16,819 nt of DNA, taken from NCBI GenBank assembly GCA_019155205.2, contig JAHNZQ020000004.1, positions 1,484,046 through 1,500,864 on the forward strand. Direction: 5' to 3'. How positions within the stretch are numbered: the stretch's first letter is position 1; every line of letters starts with the position of its first letter. Below the pieces are notes generated by a model. That model was not told where the DNA came from and ran no database searches. It saw only the letters and a list, made by a program, of their open reading frames with translations. Made by a program: the position numbers and the translations under genes. Below, one piece after another: positions 7,532 to 16,507 of the stretch. The stretch comes from Gracilaria vermiculophylla. Lineage: Eukaryota > Rhodophyta > Florideophyceae > Gracilariales > Gracilariaceae.

Positions 7532-10051
7532 ATGCCTGCTCTAGAGGAGTCCACTGCTCATGCCCATACCCCGGCGATGGGCAAGCGCGTTACCCGCTTC
7601 TTTGCTAGGGTCGAGGCCAATCTTTCCACTTACGCCCTTCTGTACCTCTTTCTTATCTTTTACGCAGCAGCAAACCTGTTAATGTTTCTTTGGGGCTTTC
7701 ATGGCGAAATTAAGCTTCAAGATAATATCGATCGCGGACCAGTCATGAGATATATCATTGGCATCGCTCGCGGAGCTGGATACATGCTCAATCTCAACAC
7801 TGCCTTAGTAATTTTATTGGCTGCCCGTCTACTATTCACAAAGCTTCGTGACACTCCCATAGCCAATGTTCTCCCCTTGGACAAAGCCTTTCCTATGTTG
7901 CACATTATAGTCGGATACGTCATTGCAATCAGTGTGCTCGTGCATGCCGGTTTTCACTTTGGATGGCTATTTGGCTACAGCTTATGGGAATGGGGACTCT
8001 GGAGCTTCAATATGAGTGTCATTACTGGTGCTCTTCTGACATCTGTATTTGCCACAATGCTTTGGTTTGTACGCCTATCCGTTCGAAAGAAGAACTTTCC
8101 ACTCTTCTACAGAGTTCATATTATTGGTGCCACTCTCTTCTTCCTTTTACTAATTTTCCACGGAATGTACAGAAACAGGCCGGAGACCTACAAGTACATC
8201 GTACCGACCCTGATCATATACCTGGCAGACCGTATTTTGCGCCGTTTGCAGGTGTCCACCACCACCCTGCAGCTTTCTGCTTCGAACACTTTTTTCAAGG
8301 ACGACAACGTGTTGGAGTTGCGTGTACCGAAACCCTTTCAATACCGATCGGGTCAGTACGCAGAGTTACAGGTGCCTTCCATTAATCGGGAGTGGCACCC
8401 GTTCACGATTGCTTCTGCCCCTCACGAGGAGACGCTCGCCCTGTACATCAAAAAGCTTGGCGACTGGACAGGGGCTCTGCACGAAGACTTTGCGGCCCGT
8501 ATCAATGGTGATGAGCAGGAGCCAATCTCAGTGTTGGTACGGGGCCCGTATGGTGCACCGTGCCAGCACGTGCGTGGCTATGAGCGCGTTGTGCTCATCT
8601 CTGGTGGCATTGGTGCCACTCCCTTCTCTGCTGTGTGTAAGGAACTTCACCATCTCAACACTGAACACGGAACTGTCGAGAAAGTGGAGCGTGATGTTTC
8701 GGACACAGACAAACGCGTAGAAATGAAGCAGGTTGAGAAGCGCATGTATAAGGCCATAAGAAAACTTTATAACGTTAACGTCGATGCAGCAGTTCATCAA
8801 GTATCTGCAGAGGATGAGCAGCGCTCCGCATTTGTCACCGGTATGTTGGATCTTGCCGCCCTGAATAGAAATCAAAATGACCAGCATTTATTGGCAACGG
8901 AGGATTCATCTACAGATGCTGATGATGGGGCTCAGGATCCGAACGATTTGACTTCGACTGATTCATTCTATGAGGGGTCAGACAGGCAGCCACCACAACA
9001 TCGCCGTAAGAAGGAATTCCAGAAAAACGATGCAATATTCGTGTCGAGCATGAAAGCTCTTCCAAATGCGCGACAAAAGATGATTAATTTGTTTGATTCC
9101 CGATCACATCTTCTCACCTTTTTGCACTCCACACGGGTTCAGTTCTTCTTACTGGTGAGTTTGATACTAAGAATTGTCATCATTTCAATTGGCGGAATCT
9201 GGGAATCAGACTTTGTATCAATTCTTGGTGAGCCAGAAACCAGCCGTGGTATTTGGGTTGTGATTGTTGACACTTTTCTAAGCATGTTCGTGAGTATTAT
9301 GATTCCTTTGACCGTGGCACTGGAAATAGCAGCAATGGGCTCTCGCTTCTTTACAGGATCACGTTTGTTGGATCTTTTCGTACTTGTTCCGGCTGCGGTT
9401 GCCACTACAGCTTTGGACATCAAAACTTGGGTTAGAGGAAGACCTCTAGATAATGGCGTGATTGGTCTCAACTATCTAGGACTGCTTCCTGTCATGTTCA
9501 TTTTACTACTGACTCGCTTGCATGGTACTCTAGGTGGACGTAGGCTTACGGATACCAAAAGACGATGCCAATGCCACATCCACGCCAAGGCTCCGGAGGT
9601 TGACTTTGTGTGGACAACTCCCAAATCTGACACTGATTTATGGCTTCGACAAGAATTAGAGCCGCTTGCTGGTGGAACAAAGTTGCGCCTCCACAGATAT
9701 GTAACGAGAGAAAAGGAGCTTGATGAAGAAATGGGCGTCGGTGAGGAATTCATCGCCGACTCGAATCTAGGTCGTCCAGACTGGGATTCGGTCTTTTCTG
9801 ATGTGGCATCACGAGCACAGAGTGACACAACTGTAGGTGTTTTCTTCTGTGGGCCTCACAAGATGGGAGATGCTATTCAAAAGAGTATTCGAAAGGTGGA
9901 AATTGTCAGTGCTTTGAAAGGGGCATATCTTCGGGGATTAGATGTGTCTACTGTTAGTAGAGATGTTGGTGTTGGAAAAAGAGTTGTACGAAGACTCGAA
10001 GAGCGTGGCTGTTCGGTAAGATTTGCTTTCAGAGAGGAAAACTTTGGATGA
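7532..10051 (+). CDS. rboh: NADPH oxidase (respiratory burst oxidase homologue), red-algal type
   Basis: A membrane flavocytochrome of 839 residues that passes electrons from cytosolic NADPH via FAD and two b-type haems to oxygen on the far side of the membrane, making superoxide. The first ATG in frame is at 7532; another is at 7577. Numbering from 7532: no EF-hands in the short N-terminus; helices about 35-57, 75-102, 122-142, 155-181, 194-212 and 222-236; haem-ligand candidates His124/His138 and His196/His210, both pairs 14 apart; FAD motif HPFTIASAP 289-297; GPYG 338-341; first NADPH motif GGIGATPF 358-365. A linker (375-535) with an acidic Asp/Ser part then leads into four extra helices (about 536-556, 574-597, 613-630, 644-662). 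The second half of the NADPH domain follows: WTTP 694-697, FFCGP 771-775 and the C-terminal FREENF plus one Gly. Animal and plant enzymes lack the four extra helices; as I recall, they are known from red-algal homologues. ENF favours an oxidase over a ferric reductase. It is intronless. Confidence 0.93.
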   Translation: MPALEESTAHAHTPAMGKRVTRFFARVEANLSTYALLYLFLIFYAAANLLMFLWGFHGEIKLQDNIDRGPVMRYIIGIARGAGYMLNLNTALVILLAARLLFTKLRDTPIANVLPLDKAFPMLHIIVGYVIAISVLVHAGFHFGWLFGYSLWEWGLWSFNMSVITGALLTSVFATMLWFVRLSVRKKNFPLFYRVHIIGATLFFLLLIFHGMYRNRPETYKYIVPTLIIYLADRILRRLQVSTTTLQLSASNTFFKDDNVLELRVPKPFQYRSGQYAELQVPSINREWHPFTIASAPHEETLALYIKKLGDWTGALHEDFAARINGDEQEPISVLVRGPYGAPCQHVRGYERVVLISGGIGATPFSAVCKELHHLNTEHGTVEKVERDVSDTDKRVEMKQVEKRMYKAIRKLYNVNVDAAVHQVSAEDEQRSAFVTGMLDLAALNRNQNDQHLLATEDSSTDADDGAQDPNDLTSTDSFYEGSDRQPPQHRRKKEFQKNDAIFVSSMKALPNARQKMINLFDSRSHLLTFLHSTRVQFFLLVSLILRIVIISIGGIWESDFVSILGEPETSRGIWVVIVDTFLSMFVSIMIPLTVALEIAAMGSRFFTGSRLLDLFVLVPAAVATTALDIKTWVRGRPLDNGVIGLNYLGLLPVMFILLLTRLHGTLGGRRLTDTKRRCQCHIHAKAPEVDFVWTTPKSDTDLWLRQELEPLAGGTKLRLHRYVTREKELDEEMGVGEEFIADSNLGRPDWDSVFSDVASRAQSDTTVGVFFCGPHKMGDAIQKSIRKVEIVSALKGAYLRGLDVSTVSRDVGVGKRVVRRLEERGCSVRFAFREENFG
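8117..8660 (+). repeat. High-identity block shared with the pseudogene (conversion tract)
   Basis: These 544 bp match 12714-13262 on the minus strand with 14 substitutions and one 5-bp insertion in the pseudogene (hand count, about 97.4%). The first 190 or so bases are identical. Just outside, the two copies diverge sharply: the last 72 codons of the two genes differ at 60 of 216 bases. The block covers residues 196-372, that is, the fifth helix, the FAD domain and the first NADPH motif. Confidence 0.88.
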
Positions 10052-11313
10052 TTGGACTTTCCATTTTCGTTGTCCATCTTAGAAGCTTTAGAGTATTAGT
10101 ATAGCTTCGTATATATGTCCTCTGTAGGCTCCTATGCCATATATGTGGACTGAAAGAAAGTGTGTATAGCAAATACAGTTGTAAAATGTTTGTTTTGTTT
10201 GTTTTGTTTATTTTGTTTGTTTTGTCATTGTGAGCTTGAACTTTGAGAAATGAATTCAAAACACTGGTATGAGCATTTATGTCATCACAATGCAACACAA
10301 AGAGGAAAGAAACAAATGCCTCAGTGGATTAAATTAAATCTCGGGGGACTGATTCATTCACAGTATTTCTGAAGCTTGTGAAAAACGAGTAGCAATCAAA
10401 GCAGTATTTCAGCACGAGAGTATTGTTTGGTATATATTACTTTTTCTCGGAAGTTTCAAGAAATCTGTTTGATTTTAACATTACTTCAGATAGGCGAGAA
10501 TTTCTACTACAAGCTGACTGCAGTTCTTGCCCAACGCACTTCTTCCAGTTGGAATTATCGCGGATCAGAAATCATTTATGAGTACACATGCGCATTGTTG
10601 CAAGAAGCGGTTCTTTGATGGGGGTTCCGACGAAGTGATTGGGTGAGAAGTTGTTCCTTGCTTGGTTTTGTGTTTTTTCTAGCGATGTCTTAAAAAAGTT
10701 CTCCAGTCGTGGAGCTCTGTCCACACACTCTTAGAAATCCTACCAAATTTCAATTACGTGTCGTGCTGCACGTTCACACCACCATGGCTTTTCTATCTTG
10801 TCATGCTACTGCTCTGCATCAACGAAGGCCATCTGTTGCCGCTCTCCATGCTGATGAGGCATAGCCCACCAGTTCTTAGGTGCGACTCCGAAAGAATTGA
10901 ATTCTATTCTGGTGGAATCTGTCGAAAACGTGATGGCACACATGGCTGTACTGATCTTTGCATCATGATGTGCAAAAGTCATTTACTATTGATATAATAT
11001 GCATTACTGTTCCAATTGCATCTCAAACTTTTTTGTTCTTCATCCTGCGATATAAGAATGTATACCCAAGTCGCATGTTTGCTCTTTAAGCAGATATTTC
11101 TGCAAGACTACAGATGCTTTCGTCTTTCTCGAGGTTGAAAGCTCAGTGATTCGATGCAAAGTAAGAAAGGAGTCGCCGTTGTTTTTATTAATGGTTAAAA
11201 AGTGATAAAAAATGTTTCAAAGGCATGAAAGTATCTTGACGGCGCATTTCGTCGGGTAATAATAATTCAAATTGTAATACATGATACGAGACTAAAATCG
11301 TACGAAGTGATTT
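10052..11313. other. Spacer between convergent oxidase copies
   Basis: This is the shared 3' flank of two tail-to-tail genes, AT-rich, with no recognisable gene. No clear AATAAA was seen close after the stop at 10051. TGTAAAA near 10179, just before the T/G-rich tract, is the nearest candidate poly(A)-type signal. The frame at 10758-10997 starts with GTG and has no family resemblance. Confidence 0.6.
10188..10225 (+). repeat. T/G-rich microsatellite, (TTTTG)-like
   Basis: Alternating TTTG and TTTTG units run for about 38 bp with one interruption (TTTATTTTG). It lies about 140 bp after the oxidase stop, probably in or just past the 3' untranslated region. Confidence 0.8.
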
Positions 11314-12713
11314 CTACCCGAAATTCTCCTCCCGAAAGACAAATCTCAATGAACAGCCATTCTCTTCCAAACTCTTCACCACCCTTTTTCCTACACCTCC
11401 ATCCCGACTGATCGTAGAAATATTTATGCCTCGAAGATATGCTTCTTTTAAAGCGCTAATAATTTTCACTTTTCGTATGCTTTTTTTAATTGCGTCTCCC
11501 ATCTTGTGTAGGCCGAAGAAAAACACCCCCACGGTTCTGTTACTCTTTGCTCGTGAAGCAATGTCCGAAAATACCGAATCCCAGTTTCGTCGGCCTTATT
11601 TTGAGTCAAAGATGAACCATGCCCATTTCTACGTCCAACTGCTTTTCCCTCGTCACGTATCTATGCAAGCGCAGCTTTGTGCCCTCGGCTAGTAGCTGCA
11701 GTTCTTGTTTGAGCCACACATCTGCCGACGAATCGGGAGTGGTCCATAAAAAGCCCACCTCCGGGACTTTAGAGTGCAAATCACATGTACAACTTTTGGA
11801 GGTGTCCGTCAATTGCCTTCCGCCCAGAGTCCCGTGCAATCGAGTTAGCAGCAGCACAAATAAGGTTGGCAGAAACACTAGATAAGTGAGTGCAATCAAG
11901 CCATTCTTGCGAGGTTCTCTTTCTATCCAGGTCCGAATATCTATAGCTGTTGTTCCTACTGTTGTTGGTACGAGTACGAATAAACGCAATATTCGCTTGC
12001 CGGAAAAGAAGCCTGAGCGCATCACGGCGAGCTCCAGCGCAATTGTCGTGATAATCATCACTGTCACGAAGGCACTATGAAAAGTATCTATAATCACCAC
12101 CCAAAGTCCATTGTTTTCATCGGGGTCAGATAATATAACAAAAAAGTCCGATTTCCAGATGTTTCCAATTGACATAGAAACAATTCTGAATATCATTGAA
12201 ACTAGGAAGAATAAGTGTGCCTTGGTCGAATGCAAAAAATGCTAGGATGCATGAGCGTGAATCGAATACATGAATCATCTTCTGGCGGACAGTTGGAATG
12301 GCCTTCGTGCTCGAAACAAATATAGGATCATCTTTTTGGAATTGTTTCTTTGTCTTGATGACGTAAGTTTTGGGCATTTCTTTTTCCTCGATTTAGTAGT
12401 ATAATTCGTCAGTATTTGAGCCATTAGGATCAGATATTTTCTCATCCCCAACACCAGTAGACGAACTTTCAAAGCTTAAACACGGCGGATCACCACTGGT
12501 TTCTATGCAGTGCAGCAATGTCCAGCATGCCTGTGACAAATGCCGAGCGTTGTTCATCTACTGTCGTCACGTGATTGAGGGCGGCGTCCACATTCACAGA
12601 GTACAGTTCCGAAAGGGCCTTAAACGTTCGCTTCTTTATTTTCTTGATTCCTAACTCCTCCCCCATCTTCGGTTCTTTCTGTCAAGTGATTGGTTGCCCA
12701 TACATAGCCTCTT

Positions 12714-13262
12714 TGTTGAGGTGGTGAAGCTCCATACACACAGCAGAGAAGGAAGTGGCACCAATGCCACCAGAGATGAGCACAATGCGCTCATAGCCAC
12801 GCACGTGCCGGCACGGTGCACCATACGGGCCTCGTACACTACCAACACAGAGATTGGCTCCTGCTCATCACCATTGATACGGGCCGCAAAGTCTTCGTAC
12901 AGAGTCCCTGTCCAGTCGCCACGCTTTTTGATGTACAGGGCGAGCGTCTCCTCGTGAGGGGCAGAAGCAGTCGTGAACGGGCGCCACTCCCGATTAATGG
13001 AAGGCACCTGTAACTCTGCGTACTGACCCGATCGGTATTGAAAGGGTTTCGGTACACGCAACTCCAATACGTTGTCGTCCTTGAAAAAAGTGTTCGAAGC
13101 AGAAAGCTGCAGGGTGGTGGTGGACACCTGCAAACGGCGCAAAATACGGTCTGCCAGGTATATGATCAGGGTCGGTACGATGTACTTGTAGGTCTCCGGC
13201 CTGTTTCTGTACATTCCGTGGAAAATTAGTAAAAGGAAGAAGAGAGTGGCACCAATAATATG
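12714..13262 (-). repeat. High-identity block in the pseudogene (partner of 8117-8660)
   Basis: This is the inverted partner of the block in the intact gene. Nine of the 14 substitutions change an amino acid (for example His to Arg in HPFT, Ile to Thr in the same motif, Leu to Arg, Pro to Ser in GGIGATPF). That is what unconstrained drift after homogenisation would give. Confidence 0.88.
12835..12841. other. Five-base insertion TA-NNN-TA, possible excision scar
   Basis: Where the intact gene has GGTACGG (minus-strand sense of this copy), the pseudogene has GGTAGTGTACGA: a TA is duplicated around GTG. This shifts the frame. A duplicated TA flanking three bases is the usual scar of Tc1/mariner excision. 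The three bases differ by one from the CTG or CAG expected of an element ending CAGTG. Confidence 0.4.
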
Positions 13263-14016
13263 CACCGTTTAAAAGAGGAAGAAATTGTCTCTTCGAAGAG
13301 AGGGCCGCGCAAACCACAACACGACACCAAACACAACAAAGAGCAGTAATCCAGTAGTGACACTCATATAAAAGTTCCAGAGACCCCATCTCCGGAGGCT
13401 GAATCTAACTCGCCATCCAAAGTGAAAGCTTGCATGCACAACAACAGTCGCGGCCGTGGTGTAACCAACAACAACATGTAGCAGTGGAAAGGCTTTGTCC
13501 GGCGGCAATACATTAGTCACTGGGGTATCTCTAAGTCGAGTGAAAAGGAATTGAGAGGCGAGAAGAATGACAAAAGCAGTGTTAAGATTAAGCATGTATC
13601 CAGCTCCGCGGGCAACGGCGATGATGTACCTCATACTTGGACCTCTTTGGATGTTTGGTTCGTGCACTAATTCTCCGTGAAATCCCCAAAGAAACAAAAG
13701 CAGAATGGCTGCCAGGTAGAAAGTGAGGAACAAGTACAGATGGGCATATGTGGAGAGATCTGCCTCAACGTGAGCCGAAAAACGTGCCCAATCTCCGAAA
13801 GAATGATAGCCGTTGAGCAGCTGGACCTTGCAACGTCACATGCCCCGGCTGAGACATTTGGTGGTAGAGTTTGTATGAACTTCAAATTTTGGCTCACGGC
13901 GTAAAGGATGTTAAAGGATGGGGGGCTTGCTAGGGAGCTAGAGAGCGAGGCTAGGAGAAAATTTACAGGTTATGATGGTTTCAGCGGAACAAGGTACTAA
14001 CATGAGAAAACGGTCG

Positions 14017-14024
14017 TTATATAA
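14017..14024 (-). promoter_or_regulatory. Possible TATA box of the pseudogene
   Basis: TTATATAA is palindromic and lies about 160 bp upstream of the former start ATG (13857) on the minus strand, a spacing comparable to the 225 bp in the intact gene. No other core-promoter element is evident. It may be a chance AT-rich word. Confidence 0.3.
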
Positions 14025-15871
14025 CGAGCGAGAGCACTGGGAATGATATAATGAACGGTTGAGTACGTACAGCTCATCAATGAATGGACGACGTATCGAT
14101 TGTGGCCGAGCTTTATGGAAAATAGGGAGAAACAAACAGCAAGTACTCTTCCTATCTGACACCGAAAAACTTATACCCAGACGACTTTGTTTGGATGATG
14201 CGTTTGATTCATTCATCCACGACAGTATAGAAGAAACTTCTACACGAACAACGACAATGAACACCAACTTCAGTTGCATCACGGAGGACAATCTGGGTTG
14301 GAATGTGTGGAACGCGGTTTTGAGGAGCAAGAGGATTGTTTATCTTGGTGTGTGAATGGAGGGGGTATGATGTGATGCATTTAGTTTGTAATCGTATAAC
14401 TAAGTGTATAAATTACATCGGCTTATTGAAATGACTCGGGATGAGTGCTGTTATCATGGGGGTGCCAAAATATGATGCTCAAGGGTGTTGATAAAATATG
14501 AGGTTGAACCATTCAGCACTGAAGTAGCTCGTTATTTTGGAAAACTTCCGGAGACCATGGGTGACGAAAATATGTGCTACGGATAGAGTTTCTCTGGTGC
14601 GACCTTACGTGTTAGTGCGAGGAATTGGGGCCATTCGATTGCGTTACATTGTTGAAGAGTGGAATAGATACTGTAGTGTAGTAAGTCGCCATGTAGCGAG
14701 TAATTACGAATGGTAAATTAGGACTTGTTGCTCAGCCTGTATTGCAAGGGCGTTTGTGGACTAAAGACTTGTAAATGCAAGATATTGCGGCGAGATGCAG
14801 ATCAATTCGCTGTCGGTACCACACACTGGGGAGAGAAAATTGCCGATCATTGGGCTTGAGTGACGTGTGGCTGTGATGAGCGGTACGCTGCGTGGCGCCC
14901 TTTTCGGCGTGCGATTCGCGTTAACAGAGAAATAATCAGCGCCGATTGCGTGCGTGTAAAGCTCTCACCATAGAAACATATAATCGGTGCAGCGTACATA
15001 AAATAGGCGCCACGACTACGCGTTTTCGTCGTCGCGTGCGTGTTTATGGTCACAAATACGAAAGATCCGAATACCCTCCCGTCCAAGACACACATTGATG
15101 GTCATGTTGAGGAAAAGGCCAAAGAAGTACTCACTGTTCGCTGCTGTTCCTGCGCTTTTCGACCTCTGCCCATTCGCGCTCAACGATCCATTCGTCGTGC
15201 GAGCTCCATTCTATTCCATATACGAATCCCCGTATGCATGCTTAAGTATTTAAGTATCCAATTTTCGAGCCTGAAAGAGTTGTTGGTTACTGTATTGGTC
15301 AGGTTTCAACATACCTGATATTCATATTTTGATACCCGAGTTTCCTAGCCGAAGGCAAAATGGAAAGCAGAAGTGTTGAAATGTTGTTGATCAATAAGTC
15401 TATAACAAAGAATGCCTCTGTTTCATAAGTGTCGACCTGATGTTCTTCAGCCCTTCACAGCCACGAACTGGCTCAAATAAATCAAATTTTGTGTCTGCCT
15501 TGAAAGCGCAGTTACTGCTGCCATGCAAACAGTTTATAGTGTTCCACGTGCCGAAGGAGTGCGATCAGATTGAAAAAACATTAAAAAACAAATAAGTGCA
15601 CTTGTCTGCTACCACCAAAGCCAGCCACCATCTTCAGACGACAACCATAAAGTACATCTAATTCTACCCTGAAAGTCGATGCGCACTCGCGTCAGTATTC
15701 ACTGCTCTGTCGCTTCTTGTTCTTCCCCAGTGTTATACTATAGCAACAAATCCGTAGTTGGTGCTTCCGTTCGGAAAGTTCGATTCCATTTTTTGTAGTC
15801 AAGCAAAGCGCAAAACATGAGTGGTGTATGATCTGTGGAAAATATTTACGGCAGTTTTCTGGAATATAATA
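14025..15871. other. Intergenic stretch, no gene recognised
   Basis: Short open frames occur on both strands (for example 14080-14355 plus, 14847-15095 minus, 15040-15318 plus). None has a recognisable motif, and opposite strands are about equally open. A 9-bp inverted pair (CGTGGCGCC near 14890, GGCGCCACG near 15007) with a second inverted pair (GTACGCTGC, GCAGCGTAC) lies in a GC-richer island at about 14880-15050. Nothing else stands out. Confidence 0.55.
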
Positions 15872-15900
15872 CAGTGCGTTTCAAAAACATATTACCCCTC
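15872..15900 (+). repeat. Solitary Tc1/mariner-type terminal repeat
   Basis: Directly after a TA (15870-15871) comes CAGTGCGTTTCAAAAACATA followed by TTACCCCTC. This is the same terminus as the left end of the relic at 3539 but better preserved. No partner end and no transposase follow; instead the sequence passes within a few bases into repeat unit B. Confidence 0.7.
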
Positions 15901-15904
15901 AATA

Positions 15905-16466
15905 GTGCGTGTGGTACTGTCAGCCCTCCTGTCGAGGTAGTAAAGCACAATATCCGTTAGGAGTTTTTCTTGACTCCAAAGGCGCGTATGCCTAAAGGGT
16001 GGTCTCCGGTATCCGCTGTCGCGAGCCGGGGGAATTCTGAAAGGGATCCGCAAACACCAAGCGGAGGGGGAGGTTCCCTGGGCGGTCAATGCTCCTACAG
16101 GCGCTGCTATGATGCGACCTGGGGATCGGCGGCTTAGAAAGCTGAGTTGATCGACGAGAGACTCCAACCGGAAAAGTAGAAGAAGACTCAAGGGTGCTTG
16201 TCTTTACTTCCCCAGAGGTGGAGCTCAACGGGCAGCTTAAATATCAGGCCGGGAGCCCGCCTCAGCAGGTCACACTACTATGCTACTTACCTGCATAAAA
16301 TATCTAAAATACATACTAAACTCTACCGTACCCCAAGGATACTGTAGCGCACGCGGGCGAGATTATGCACCACGTGGCTTAGCTAATAAGTTTCGAACCG
16401 TCCTTAGGAATATTATTTCTTAGGGCCAAACCACCGTATTATCGTAGGAGCCACTGTACTACATAC
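15905..16466. repeat. Dispersed repeat, copy B (paired with 2809-3360)
   Basis: This matches copy A in the same orientation over about 560 bp. Copy B lacks the roughly 2.8 kb that precede the match in copy A, because it is joined to the Tc1-type terminus at its left end. On the minus strand it keeps a longer open frame than copy A (99 residues, ending at 15892) containing SQEKLLTDIVLYYLDRR, so it has decayed somewhat less. Frames are still broken. Confidence 0.8.
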
Positions 16467-16507
16467 CCCCTTTCCTAAATTGCACCACGTCCACGAGGTG
16501 CATCTTA

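Larger units (their letters stand above)
11314..13857 (-). pseudogene. Broken full-length paralogue of the NADPH oxidase
   Basis: The minus strand carries the whole oxidase in order, at nearly the intact gene's length (2544 versus 2520 bp): VEADLSTYA near the N-terminus, the haem-helix histidines, RGAGYMLNLNTA, the FAD and first NADPH region, the linker core DEQRSAFVTGMLD, all four extra helices, WTTP, and a C-terminus ending FREENFG. Defects I can place: an extra base near 13775; Tyr to TAA at 13269-13271; a 5-bp insertion at about 12835-12841; TGA at 12682-12684; several stops in the acidic linker (about 12400-12500); a homopolymer frameshift near 12236; an 8-nt deletion near 11615 followed by TAA at 11596-11598. 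Key residues are lost too: HPFTIA reads RPFTTA, GGIGATPF reads GGIGATSF, and FFCGP reads FFFGL, losing the NADPH-site Cys and Pro. The likely former start ATG is 13855-13857. It is convergent with the intact gene, and no poly(A) tract marks it as a retrocopy. Confidence 0.9.

Noticed and set aside
8528..8887. Open frame of 119 residues antisense to the oxidase
   Set aside because: It is a shadow of the oxidase coding sequence, with no motif of its own. Similar shadows occur antisense along the whole gene and the pseudogene.
10758..10997. Frame of 79 residues with a hydrophobic N-terminus and several cysteines, resembling a small secreted protein
   Set aside because: It begins with GTG, not ATG, in a eukaryotic setting. 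The hydrophobic run is short, and neither the spacing of the cysteines nor anything nearby supports a real gene.
11314..13857. The second oxidase as a functional gene with introns removing the stops
   Set aside because: The defects lie inside conserved protein segments, include small indels and lost catalytic residues, and the intact copy has no introns at these places.
4875..14894. A 13-base word (ggtacgctgcgtg) present at 4875-4887 and 14882-14894
   Set aside because: In a window of this size about two shared 13-mers are expected by chance, and the flanks do not match.
14880..15017. Two short inverted pairs (9 bp each) in a GC-richer island, considered as a hairpin or element end
   Set aside because: The two pairs are in an order that cannot form one continuous stem, and no target duplication or coding sequence accompanies them.
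15775..15795. GTTCGATTCC, a T-loop-like word that could mark a tRNA gene
   Set aside because: There is no A-box, no acceptor-stem pairing and no plausible anticodon arm upstream. The similar word near 2168 fails in the same way.
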